Shown here piece after piece: positions 34,889 through 47,505 of a stretch of 64,000 nt of DNA. The position numbers and the translations under genes are program-made. The notes beneath the pieces are model-generated. The model saw only the letters and a program-made list of their open reading frames with translations. It had not been told where the DNA came from and searched no databases. Each line of letters begins with the position of its first letter. Positions within the stretch are counted from its first letter, which is position 1. The stretch spans positions 14,900,001 to 14,964,000 of the forward strand of contig NC_092573.1 in the NCBI RefSeq assembly GCF_037975245.1, in the 5' to 3' direction. This stretch comes from Apostichopus japonicus (taxonomy: Eukaryota; Echinodermata; Holothuroidea; Aspidochirotida; Stichopodidae).

Positions 34889-37391
34889 TGATAGATAAGA
34901 TGTTCAAAAGATTGCACATCAAGAAAGCGTTAAAACTATGTACATTACTAGAACTAGGTGAAACAATTAAAGAATATGAAAACCATGATAGATAAGATGT
35001 TCAAAAGATTGCACAACAAGAAAGCGTTAAAACTATGTACATTACTAGAACTAGGTGAAACAATTAAAGAATATGAAAACCATGATAGATAAGATGTTCA
35101 AAAGATTGCACAACAAGAAAGCGTTAAAACTATGTACATTACTAGAACTAGGTGAAACAATTAAAGAATATGAAAACCGTGATAGATAAGATGTTCAAAT
35201 GATTGCACATCAAGAAAGCGTTAAAACTATGTACATTACTAGAACTAGGTGAAACAATTAAAGAATATGAAAACCATGATAGATAAGATGTTCAAAAGAT
35301 TGCACAACAAGAAAGCGTTAAAACTATGTACATTACTAGAACTAGGTGAAACAATTAAAGAATATGAAAACCATGATAGATAAGATGTTCAAAAGATTGC
35401 ACATCAAGAAAGCGTTAAAACTATGTACATTACTAGAACTAGGTGAAACAATTAAAGAATATGAAAACCATGATAGATAAGATGTTCAAAAGATTGCACA
35501 TCAAGAAAGCGTTAAAACTATGTACATTACTAGAACTAGGTGAAACAATTAAAGAATATGAAAACCGTGATAGATAAGATGTTCAAATGATTGCACATCA
35601 AGAAAGCGTTAAAACTATGTACATTACTAGAACTAGGTGAAACAATTAAAGAATATGAAAACCGTGATAGATAAGATATTCAAAAGATTGCACAACAAGA
35701 AAGCGTTAAAACTATGTACATTACTAGAACTAGGTGAAACAATTAAAGAATATGAAAACCATGATAGATAAGATGTTCAAAAGATTGCACAACAAGAAAG
35801 CGTTAAAACTATGTACATTACTAGAACTAGGTCAAACAATTAAAGAATATGAAAACCATGATAGATAAGATATTCAAAAGATTGCACAACAAGAAAGCGT
35901 TAAAACTATGTACATTACTAGAACTAGGTGAAACAATTAAAGAATATGAAAACCATGATAGATAAGATATTCAAAAGATTGCACAACAAGAAAGCGTTAA
36001 AACTATGTAAATTACTAGAACTAGGTCAAACAATTAAAGAATATGAAAACCATGATAGATAAGATATTCAAAAGATTGCACAACAAGAAAGCGTTAAAAC
36101 TATGTACATTACTAGAACTAGGTGAAACAATTAAAGAATATGAAAACCATGATAGATAAGATGTTCAAAAGATTGCACAACAAGAAAGCGTTAAAACTAT
36201 GTACATTACTAGAACTAGGTGAAACAATTAAAGAATATGAAAACCATGATAGATAAGATGTTCAAAAGATTGCACAACAAGAAAGCGTTAAAACTATGTA
36301 CATTACTAGAACTAGGTGAAACAATTAAAGAATATGAAAACCATGATAGATAAGATATTCAAAAGATTGCACAACAAGAAAGCGTTAAAACTATGTAAAT
36401 TACTAGAACTAGGTCAAACAATTAAAGAATATGAAAACCATGATAGATAAGATATTCAAAAGATTGCACAACAAGAAAGCGTTAAAACTATGTACATTAC
36501 TAGAACTAGGTCAAACAATTAAAGAATATGAAAACCATGATAGATAAGATGTTCAAAAGATTGCACAACAAGAAAGCGTTAAAACTATGTACATTACTAG
36601 ATCTAGGTGAAACAATTAAAGAATATGAAAACCATGATAGATAAGATGTTCAAAAGATTGCACAACAAGAAAGCGTTAAAACTATGTACATTACTAGAAC
36701 TAGGTGAAACAATTAAAGAATATGAAAACCATGATAGATAAGATGTTCAAAAGATTGCACATCAAGAAAGCGTTAAAACTATGTACATTACTAGAACTAG
36801 GTCAAACAATTAAAGAATATGAAAACCGTGATAGATAAGATGTTCAAAAGATTGCACAACAAGAAAGCGTTAAAACTATGTACATTACTAGAACTAGGTG
36901 AAACAATTAAAGAATATGAAAACCGTGATAGATAAGATGTTCAAATGATTGCACAACAAGAAAGCGTTAAAACTATGTACATTACTAGAACTAGGTGAAA
37001 CAATTAAAGAATATGAAAACCGTGATAGATAAGATGTTCAAAAGATTGCACAACAAGAAAGCGTTAAAACTATGTACATTACTAGAACTAGGTGAAACAA
37101 TTAAAGAATATGAAAACCGTGATAGATAAGATGTTCAAATGATTGCACAACAAGAAAGCGTTAAAACTATGTACATTACTAGAACTAGGTGAAACAATTA
37201 AAGAATATGAAAACCGTGATAGATAAGATGTTCAAAAGATTGCACAACAAGAAAGCGTTAAAACTATGTACATTACTAGAACTAGGTGAAACAATTAAAG
37301 AATATGAAAACCGTGATAGATAAGATGTTCAAAAGATTGCACATCAAGAAAGCGTTAAAACTATGTACATTACTAGAACTAGGTGAAACAA
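34889..37391. repeat. 97-bp satellite, about 26 units
   Basis: The unit starts GATAGATAAGATGTTCAAAA and includes GAAAGCGTTAAAACTATGTA; the period is exactly 97 at the joints I counted (34890, 34987, 35084). Units differ at a few diagnostic sites (ACAACAAG or ACATCAAG; GATGTTC or GATATTC; GGTGAAAC or GGTCAAAC; CCATG or CCGTG), giving runs of like variants. No spacers, so not a CRISPR array. Confidence 0.97.
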
Positions 37392-37644
37392 TTAGTAAAA
37401 TTAAATGAGAGGTTCCAAAATTACCAAATTGAATGTATATTGCAGCACGGTAGATGAAAGAGTTCTTATAAAGTTGAATTCTATATTCTGGCAAGGTATG
37501 AGGGTTCCTTAGATTCCTGGTAGCTTTCACCAACAGACAATTAAGTGGCCCATGTAGTGGGTGATCTTTGTCATCTCTAATTGTATTTGTCATCCTTACA
37601 AATTCATTCTTTGCAGCTAAATATCGAGTAAATAGATCACCCAC
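37392..37644 (-). pseudogene. 3' tail of a non-LTR retrotransposon ORF
   Basis: On the minus strand the frame reads DHPLHGPLN, then TRNLRNPHTLPEYRIQLYKN and SFIYRAAIYI, a pattern typical of the C-terminal end of LINE reverse transcriptase proteins (R..YKNSF..RAI). The frame runs straight into the 97-bp satellite and uses one unit before a stop. No upstream reverse transcriptase is seen beyond 37644, so this is a 5'-truncated copy. Confidence 0.6.
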
Positions 37645-39010
37645 CTTCTCGGAATTGAGTAATTAAGATATGTCAATAAAATGGGTTTTTTTGTTTTTTG
37701 TTTTTTTGGGAGAATTAATTTAAAAAATATTAAAAAGGTCGCCATAACAAGAATCAATCTAATGTCCACTAGTGCATAGATGAATTAATAGCTCTATAAG
37801 TAAACAAGTTATCATATTATCGTAAAATGTCGAAATAATAAAATTTGATATAGGCATCTATTTTGTCATTTCACTGCTATACTGTAAAAGATTGACAGCA
37901 AAATTAGGAATTTGTCAATTGGTTTAACTAGTATGCGATCTTGTCGTCTATTAGGTATAAAGTCGGTTTTTGCATATTGTTGTATATATAAGCTATTGTA
38001 TACTACAACCCCTTTCTATATGTTATTTCCATTCTAACGTCTGATTGGCTGATTATGACATCATATGGCCATTCCTGGCAATCCGTTATGTAAGGAATTC
38101 ATTGCTTTAGACTTTCTGTTGTTGATGAATAGAGAGTCGAGACGCTAAATGTTGGGGAATAATGGACAAGGCGCAGCCGAGTCCGATATTCCACAGAGTT
38201 AAGGATTTCGACTCTTTATGAACCAATAACAGGCAGCCTAAAGTAAATTATTCCTTAATTATCGTCTATATGTCAGTGTCCCCTGTACTCTAGTCCAATC
38301 TATACGCTATTATTGTATATTTAAACTCACGTCTATACGCTTTCATTGCTTACGCATTTTTTTGTTGACGCTCTGACCTATAGCCTTTTTATAATTATGC
38401 TGGTCAGTATTGGTCGCATAATCTTGCTGTGCTATACACTGGTTTAATGATGGAGAAAATGGTTACAAATTAGAAGCTCTAATCTCCTTACAGACTTTAA
38501 TTGGGCTGATATCGCAAAAGTATGTTTAACTCAAAAATTTCTGTTATCAAATAAGGTGGTTATAATTTCTTATATAGGCACACAATACCGTCATATCGGA
38601 TTGTAACCAGGTGTATCATATTTAGCATCTCAGAATTTTGGGCCGAAAAGCCGACCATCGGCCAAGTAGATATACTTCAGAGCATTCGTAAGAAAAAGCC
38701 CTTTATAATTACTGGAATTAATACGTTCAATGCATGGTGACGTATGGGATAGTCATTATTGTCATACCGTGCAACCAGTTTCTTAACAAGAAACAAATCC
38801 TCAAGTACTCATCGTTGAGGGCATGACTTATTATTCAACCGCCTTTTATTCCAAGAAGTGCATGATCTGTATGTGACCTTACCACAGATCTCCGCATATC
38901 AGAATAAAGAATGTTAACAACGTATTCCAACATGTTATCTATTGATAGGTCAACCACGAAACTAACCAAAGGATCCTTTCTGAGGGGTGTGATAAGAGAC
39001 CATCCAATAA

Positions 39011-39012
<2 letters not shown>

Positions 39013-39066
<54 letters not shown>
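39013..39066. repeat. (TA)n microsatellite
   Basis: Uninterrupted TA dinucleotides; a second tract follows at 39145-39192. Confidence 0.95.
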
Positions 39067-39069
<3 letters not shown>

Positions 39070-39140
39070 CGACTGGAATTTTTCTGGTGTGTTATTCTTT
39101 ATTGATTTACTATATATCTGTCATACCACTTGCTGCACAT

Positions 39141-39144
<4 letters not shown>

Positions 39145-39178
<34 letters not shown>

Positions 39179-39192
39179 TATATATATATATA
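39145..39192. repeat. (TA)n microsatellite
   Basis: TA dinucleotides with one interruption (TTAA). Confidence 0.95.
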
Positions 39193-42100
39193 CCACAAAG
39201 TATCACATAGGTTAATGGTGGCAAGGTTCTCCTGGGGGCGGGGCATCGTATGACGTCATAACAATGTACCGAACGACACTTTGACACGATTTATTGGACA
39301 AACAGTCTCATGGTATTATCGTTAAACTTCTATGATTCTATGATTCTTAGATGTAATTAATATAATTGCTTATTGTCCTTTCTGTTCCGTGAGAGTAGTT
39401 GTACTTCATAACCAAGGTACTTAGTGACACAAACAAACGATGAAGCCTTTCAATAAACTTCGGGGAAATGTATGGAAAAGTTCAGATGCCATCAAATGAT
39501 AATATATTCACATTATTTATGTCAGCAGTTTCTCCAAAGTGTTGAGCAAATCACTTTATACTTCTACAAAAGCAGAAAATTGTCCAATTTATTGAACGTA
39601 GTACTATATAATTTATATAAATATTTGCAATTTTGACATTTTGTAGAAAATTTATCAAATTGATGACATTTTTCAAATCGATCAGTGTAAACATTTTGTT
39701 GCAAATTGGTGAATTACAAACATCATTTGTGAAAATCTTTTAACATTTTGTTGCAAATTATCGGTAGCATAAGATTCCATAAAGCCCTTTCAATTTTTTT
39801 TCTATATCCATTTTTTTAAAGCCTGGATTAGGCTAAAATTGATTGCTTAATAAAAATGTTGGAATTGTTCTCGATCTGCAAGTCAAAACCAGATCCTCAT
39901 AGAATTTCGTTTGATGAAGATGTGAAATTATGTAAATTTGTTGGTATTTTGATATTGCATCTGCGCAACAGCCGAATGAATGATGTCATCGCGGCAATTC
40001 AGCTGGAATAAAATGTCGTTGTTTTTCTTTAAAGTAATTACCTCTCTTACAGCAAACTAATATTTCTACCAACAAGTTTCTAAAATTTCTAAATACACAG
40101 CGCCTTGTCAGCTAAGCGAATATTCCAAATGATAAAATGATAAATCAATAGCAAGATTAAAATAGCTTTGCCGTGATGTCGTCACATACTCCTTTTATTA
40201 ATCAATATGAGTTGTTGCGGAAATACGGTATACTTCCAACACAGCGGGTTGGTGGCTCACACAAGCTGCATAAACCACGGAGTTATATTAATACTTCGAG
40301 TGTCAATCATCCAACGAGAAACAAATAGCGATAAATAAAACAATAATATTTCCTGAAAAGTGTCATCTTCTTTCTCACCAATGCTGTGTGATTTATCACC
40401 AATTATTTTACAAAAAATATCGATAGTGTTAACGAAAAACACCTGCATGTGTTTTGTTTTTCTTTCCTCTATTAGAGCGACTGTTACTCCCTTTATAAAC
40501 ACAATGGTTTGATGATTAAAGTTCATTTTTAAATGAACAGAGTGCAGATGCAAAAATGTAATGTGACCTGTATACTGTGGGAAAAAAATATCAATTCAAC
40601 ACGACCACAAACGAGCTTCCTAACAATAACCAAAAAATTGTAGATCTATATGAAACTCACACACGGGAATAGGCATAATATACGCAACGAGCAGACAAAT
40701 TTAAACTGTATTCTATTTGAAAGTTATTAAAACTCTCATTTTCGACAGAGCCTTTGGAATCAGAAACAATAGAATGAATAAGAAACCATAACACAGAATC
40801 TTCTGTCAATAATATGGCATTCCATGTATATTTTGTTTCTTTTTCTTGACTCATGAGAATCGCCAAACGACATATACAGACATAAACTCCTCTTGTTGAG
40901 TCAAAGCAACAAAATTGTGTGATGGTATATTGGGGGGGGGGGGTGGTTGCGTGCTGGGTCGTCATTAAAGGTTCCACGACTGAGGGGAGGGTGTTGGCTT
41001 TTTTGTCCCACAACAATCTCTGTTTGTCCCAACCATTTGTCTCGACTCCCACAACCCATAAAGCCCCAGAAAGCACCGCCAGGTGAGGTGCCGGTAAAGC
41101 CGGTTCCCTCTTGACCGTAAACTGAGGCGTTAGAGTTGGCAAATGCGTCGCGTCCTTTCTTCAAAATCAACAAAAGGTCCGCCACACGAATCATTTACCT
41201 TTGGAAAAAAAGCTGGCGTCTCGACGCAGGACTATTGATAGCTTTGTAACTGTACTAACACACACTGACATATTGAACAGGACATTAAGCAAGAAATATA
41301 ACGAATATATGTTCAACTTGCATATTTCATTGTGGTGTATAATGTTTGAGGTCATCATTACTCACTAAAATCTCTAATGCATGGTGACTATACTGTGTAA
41401 GCTAATAGTGGAAGCATGCTTGCAGCAACACGGAAGGAAGAAGGGGGGGGGGTGGTGGGGGCTCTAACTAAACACACCCACTCTCAAATCATAGAATAGA
41501 ATAGCAAAATAAAAATGAAGTTTTGGCACGGTCATTCCTTTGGCTTCCCAGCTCATGTATGTATGTGTGCGTGCATGTGTGTGCGTGCGTGCGTGAATAT
41601 ATGTCATTCGGTTTAGTCTATAGTGCGTTGAGAATGGTTAACAGTGCCATAACCTTAACTTGACCTTGGTTTATTGTAGCAAGGGGGAAAAAAAGTCTCG
41701 CAAACAAAGTGACGTTTGATGCATGCATTCACGTAGGCCTATCATGTGGTTTGCACCTACGGTAGTGGTTGTAGCGCCATGGTTTGATTAAATAGCTATA
41801 GGCCGCATACTATCTCTCACCATCAATCACTTTTGACAAGATCATTTTAGTACCCTCGGCATATATTGGAACAATAAATATCACACCTTGCAACAGAGTT
41901 CATGGGTAGACATATGCTGTACTTTGACCATTCTTGGTCTTCATTGTATAGATTGTATGATTTCATACTGCGTACGATGCAATATTAGAAGCAAATGACT
42001 AAGAGAAAAATATCCGCTTAAATGTTGTAATTGAATGGCATTTCCTGTTGTACTTTTTAGTCCGCTATTTAAAAGTATAATCATTATTAAGAAATAACAG

Positions 42101-44225
42101 GTACCAGTGGTCAACCAAACGTTCGACACATTATATCGATGTAATAGTAAATATTGTCTACCTGCAGTAGATACTGTATGGACGGACAATATGTAGCAGG
42201 AAAACATGTTCCTTTTCCACGGAACAGTCATTTTTTGCTCGTCTCCAATTTAAATAAAAAATAATTCCGGCATGAAAACTTTTTAGAATTATGACATTTT
42301 ATGCTGTCATAACAAAGTATCATGGGGTGAATAATAACAGATCTTTGAAGTAGTAGAAGTTACATTTCACTAAAATATTTCTAGAATTCTACTGAATTTC
42401 ACAAGCTATTCAGTACTTCACCGGTAAGGTGTCACTCTCGGTGCGACGAATGCAATCACATGGTTGATCTGGCATGCGTCAGCTGACTTAGAATACGAAC
42501 GTGATTGGCCAGGCCCTGTTTATGTCTAGGACGTACAGAAGGTCAAGATCATTGTTTTTACACAAGAAAGTATCGGAATTTGTCAAAATGTTTTCAATTA
42601 CTTCTGTATCAAATTTCATGATTAAATTGCCGTAATTTGAAATTCGTGAGATGTGTAACCGATGAAATAGGCGCCGAACTCATGCAGTCCGTCAAGCAGT
42701 ATTATAGTTAAGCTGGGAAGCATTATATATTAGTAACCTATACAAGCTATATTTAGAGTATGCAGGCATTCTCTGCTTGACTCGAGCTTAATGCCTCAGG
42801 GTTTGGGGTCCCTGCCTTGCATAGCTCCAGGTCCAGCTGACCCGGCTGGTAGCACATGGCAAGGGTCCCGTGCCAGGGTTACGGTGAATACGATGGCAGC
42901 AGGTCGTAGGATGCTGATACCAGCAGATGAACCAACCTTGGTCAATGGTGGTAATCAGTCAGTTGGCATGTGGAGGAACCAACAGTTTGGTCAACAGATG
43001 GCAGCATTGCCCAGTGAGCGGCAACTGCGGGCAACCCTGTCATTCCCTAGTCTGTTTCACATCCTTGTGTACCTCTAGATCAGACTGCCAGGGTCCAGAG
43101 AGGTAAACTAGTGGGGGCACGACAGCAGTTTTCCTTTTTTTTTTACAGTGCAAGGCGTTGGGAGCAGCTGAGGTTTTGCCTGTTACACTCAACAGTCATC
43201 ATCGGTAGCGATGGACAGTCGAAGATATTTAGAGTGCTTTCCAACTATATGATGCTGAACAAAGAATGAATATAATTAAACCAAGAGTAAACTTAAAGTG
43301 ATTTCAACGATAATCTATAAATATGAAAACTGTTTGGTAATTTCTTGCTTTGTTGTTGGTGGTGGTGGGGGGGGGGGGCTGAGAGGGGGTGAAAGAGGCA
43401 TGGAATGAAAGGGTTCGTCCGAATACAAAAAGTCCCATCCCCTACATGAAAGGGCATACTTTATCGCCATCGAATGTGTTGCAAGTAAGTTTATGTACCC
43501 ACGGAGCACATGCTCATTTATAGGGACTGCCGCCATTTCTTGTAATATAAATAGACGGGGGTATAGCTATAAAAGACCGCAATTGCGAATGTTGTATTGG
43601 ACACACGTTTTTACCTTTGAACTTTATTCACGGTAAGGTTAACCACCGACGTTATAACCACATGTTATTATTTCTATTGCAACCTTGTACTTTTGCGATC
43701 ATTGATTCAAATGATTTGAGATCAAAATTGATATCTGATGTAACGTTTAAGTTGTAAGCAACCCATTGCAAAATATTTATTCAAGAGAAAATTCTGTTCG
43801 AGTAATATCGGTATAGCATCGTTGAATCAACTCAAACCCACAAGCACGATTAACATCGAAAAATTGTCAGCATAGTTGTGGTATGAGGTGGGTTGGTGGA
43901 GAGGGAGAGGTTGGTGGGGGGGGGGGGAGGGGTGGGCAGTTGGTGGAGACGGATGAAAAATGCAATGCGTCGTTGCTTAAGCCTGCCATTGGTTGACGAT
44001 CATTATGCGAGGTTTCCTTTACGTCTGAACGTGTGGCCTACAAGTCTTTCTTGACATGATAGCTATCATATTTGCCATCGAAAGATAAGTTTATGTAAAT
44101 AAAAACGAAGAAATAAATACGAAAGTAGAGAGGATAAAGGCGAGCCACTCATAACCTCTTCGTCTGACACTCTTTGTTATTTTCTGTCAGTTTATGTATG
44201 CCGGGGAGGGGGAACTAGGGGGAGG

Positions 44226-44600
44226 CAGTGGCGGAGCGTCCATACAGTCAGGGGCGGATGACCCCCCCCCCCCCCCCCGACGGACTCAAATGGACTGCTG
44301 GCACCCTTTCCAGCTCTTTACCACTTTTTACTTATTCGCGATTATTGACTTTTTTATTGCGCTCTCATCTACCTACATTTGTCACATTTTGTTGGCGATG
44401 ACACCTATTTATTCTTCGTTTATCTGCAAATTAGCCAGGTCCGGAAAGGGTCATTTCCGGCGATCTAGGGAGTATCTTTACTCAAAAAATTTCTGTACGC
44501 TACGCGCCAACCTGTGGTGGCGTTCCGCTTAGATAGTGTCGAAAGCGCCCCTACAGACAATTCTCGCCCCTCCTGACCAATACCCCTAGCTCCGCCACTG
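44226..44600. mobile_element. Short hAT element (375 bp)
   Basis: Left end CAGTGGCGGAGCG and right end AGCTCCGCCACTG are near-complements. The border repeat GGGGAGG is low-complexity (7-8 bp). The interior holds TTTCTGTACGCTACGCGCCA and TCCGGAAAGGGTCATTTCCG, related to the block in the elements at 24296 and 24866. A C16 run lies near the left end. Confidence 0.82.
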
Positions 44601-45022
44601 GGGGAGGGGAGGGGTAGGCTGGCTAAGGTCAGCCTTGTTCATCACCTGCTTGGTGAGAGGGAGAAAATGAGGAATTTTACCCATGTTATTTTCTCGTTCC
44701 CCTAATTGACTTACCAGAAGATAGTGGTGTATAATTTTGTGTGGAATCTAATGTAGCTAGGCTTTGTCGACATATATTCGAACAGCAGGTTCATAAGCAT
44801 GCTAGTATAGTATTGTACTGCACTATTAAACAAATTATCATTTCATTGTACACTGTAATACAACATCCAATAACATTATTGTGGATGTTTTATATTATAT
44901 TGTTATGATACAATATTATTGTATGATACCGTGTGAATCGGGTGATTGGAAGGGCGTTTGTAAACTGAAGGCAGTCAACAGGTGAAGGACAAATGAAAAA
45001 CGGTTTAAACAATGGTTGAGTT

Positions 45023-45465
45023 CAGCGTTACCAGCGACAGTTGACGAAAAAACGCTAGATTTGCGAAAATAAAACCCTAGAAAACGCTAAATGGTAGTTT
45101 CCCTAACATTCGTGTTGTCTGGAGTCAATTTAGCACAGATTCGTAGGATGTATGGTCACCGATCACAAAATAGATTTTGAATAGTTGATTTGAGTGATAG
45201 TCTGACCCAGAAAATTTGAAAAAATATGGAAATTTTCGGTAGGAAATTCCGAAGATTGGGCAAAAATACTCAAAATAAATTTGGATGGGTCTCCAAGTAA
45301 GAATTTTGTCTAACAAATCTGAAAAGTGGTCAATTTTTGGTAATTTTAACTAGTTTTAGGCAAAAAACGGTAGAATTACCAAAATTAGAAAAAACGTGCG
45401 TTAGAACCCCACAAATGACTAAAAACGCTAGATCTAGTGTAAAAACGCTAACTCTGGTAACACTG
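45023..45465. mobile_element. Short hAT element (443 bp)
   Basis: Left end CAGCGTTACCAG, right end CTGGTAACACTG. The perfect 8-bp duplication GTTGAGTT lies at 45015-45022 and 45466-45473. The interior repeats AAAACGCTA words on both sides. No transposase. Unlike the other elements, it has no G/C runs. Confidence 0.92.
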
Positions 45466-46164
45466 GTTGAGTTATATTGTTGTAACAAGCAAGTACAGTA
45501 TAGGCATATATTTGCAAGTTCTTAAACTGGCAGTTTCTTCAACTAAGTATTTTAAGGGTCTTTGAACAGGTGAATGACTCACATGACCAAAAAGTTTAAA
45601 ACAATTACACTGACAAGTTCTGATATTTCCAGTTTTCACGACTAAGCCTTATAAGTTTCATTTGTTTTTTCTCTTCAATCCCCGAATTGCAAAGTTGTTG
45701 GAAATTCACATAGCATGTTTTCTTGAGATATCTCTTATTCTGACTTCTTTCTGTCCTTTCATTGGTGAAAGTTAGCCCTTGGAACCAGAAAGAGGAGGAG
45801 GAGGGGAAACCACACAGAGTAAAAACATTTTGACATTTTCATAATATTCGTGTGGTAAATATTTTTTGAGTCGAAAGCTTCATGGACCTTCTCCTGGCAG
45901 GCTTTTTAGTCGGGCTTTGGGGGGGGGGGGTGTTGAGTGTGAGGGTTGCGTGGGAGGGATGAGGGGTGACCATTCTTCAATATGGGGGAGGGGCACTTTT
46001 TCAAACTGCAGAGAGGAAGGAAAGTATGTTATGTACATTACCATATATTTATTATTTATACTTTGGTATGAAAAGGATGGTGAAGAGGCAACTGTTGTGG
46101 CACCAGAGAGAAATATTCAAAGCAAAGATTGAGAAAAGAGTGAATGCAATATACGAGGGTGTTA

Positions 46165-46290
46165 ACACATATAAACCATTAGCGTCTGGGTATAACAGTG
46201 TTGGGATAAAATGAGAGTACTACACAAGTACACATATAAACCATTAGATTCAGGGTATAACGCAGTGTTGGGATAAAATGAGGGTGCTCT
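46165..46290. repeat. Tandem duplication of about 64 bp
   Basis: ACACATATAAACCATTAG through TTGGGATAAAATGAG occurs twice (from about 46165 and 46230) with small changes. It lies 3' of DAP3. Confidence 0.8.
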
Positions 46291-47099
46291 ACATATAACC
46301 GGTCTTGGAATAATCAACCTCCCTGAATTCACTTTACAATCTTGGCAGGGTCATATCTCACTTCAAAATGGATGTCAATAAAGAAGACTTGTATCTTCTA
46401 CTATCATCAGATCCAAGCTAGGTCAAGATTCAACATAAATATTCATGAATGACTAACAAGCCCAGCTTGTGTCAACGGTCACAATTCTTGTGGCACAAGG
46501 TTCTCTCAAAGCCACAAAAAAAAAGTAATGAAAGCTAATTGTCACAACCGTCAAAGAAATGCTCAAGTGTAACTTAATATTAGTATGCTGACCATTTAAG
46601 CATATCTTGCAATTTTAGAATCATTGTATCACTACCTTTAGTGTACACAAAGGATAAATAAGACCAAAAGCTCCCCCCCCCCCCTAAAAAATTTTTCTTA
46701 ATTTTCAGGTCAATATCAGAATATTTGTGCTGTTTGCTTGCAGAATAGAGAGTATGAGTGGAAGATCGATAAGAAAAAGTGAAATTGCCCGTGGGCAAGG
46801 GAGTTTCTCACTGACTATAATTAAAATTTCAAATCGTTTTCCCTTTTTCACAAATCTAGACATACAATAATTGTAGAGTACACAAATATCATTATGGATA
46901 CGATATAACAAATGTTCGATACCGTAATTCTTCCTGTTCATTCTCTTTAGAGCATATGATGTTCATTGTTGTCCAGATCTGGTAACATGTAAGCAGAAAA
47001 AAGACCAGCTTCATCATTCATGAATCCTAGACCTGCTCCTCTCCTTGTACTTAGAGAATGCTTCCTTGTAACTCTGCTGCTGGACCAATCCATCCCGCT

Positions 47100-47505
47100 C
47101 TTAGGCATCCTAGACCTCTTGTTGCGCTAAGAGATTGCTTAATCACATCCATGCTATCCTCCAATCCATTCAACTCGTAAGACCTCTTCTTGTGCTAAGA
47201 GATTGCTTAATCACATCCATGCTATCCTCCAATCCATTCAACTCGTAAGACCTCTTCTTGTGCTAAGAGATTGCTTAATCACATCCATGCTATCCTCCAA
47301 TCCATTCAACTCGTAAGACCTCTTCTTGTGCTAAGAGATTGCTTAATCACATCCATGCTATCCTCCAATCCATCCAACTCTTAAGACCTCTTCTTGTGCT
47401 AAGAGATTGCTTAATCACATCCATGCTATCCTCCAATCCATCCAACTCTTAAGACCTCTTCATAAGACCTCTTAAGACCTCTTCTTGCGCTGAGAGATTG
47501 CTTAA
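47100..47505. repeat. 68-bp tandem repeats overlapping the DAP3 stop region
   Basis: GAGATTGCTTAATCACATCC recurs at 47131, 47199, 47267, 47335, 47403 and 47494: a 68-bp period, with 23 extra bases before the last. The copy at 47494 runs into the final DAP3 exon, so on the minus strand each unit repeats the sequence of its last codons and stop (ATAGCATGGATGTGA). Confidence 0.9.

Larger units (their letters stand above)
37645..44225. other. Gene-poor stretch, 6.6 kb
   Basis: Mostly AT-rich unique sequence with two (TA)n tracts and G/C runs (40933, 41443, 43367, 43917) that may be relics of transposon ends. The longest open frames (40657-41142 minus, 42791-43078 plus) match nothing I recognise and lack splice or start context. 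Confidence 0.5.

Noticed and set aside
34889-37391. CRISPR-like array
   Set aside because: Units of 97 bp abut without unique spacers, in animal DNA; it is a satellite.
40657-41194. Two overlapping minus-strand frames of 161 and 97 codons
   Set aside because: No recognisable domain, biased by a C/G run, no clear splice or start context.
42791-43078. 95-codon plus-strand frame
   Set aside because: GC-richer than its surroundings and may be a repeat relic, but no family was recognised and no splice support.
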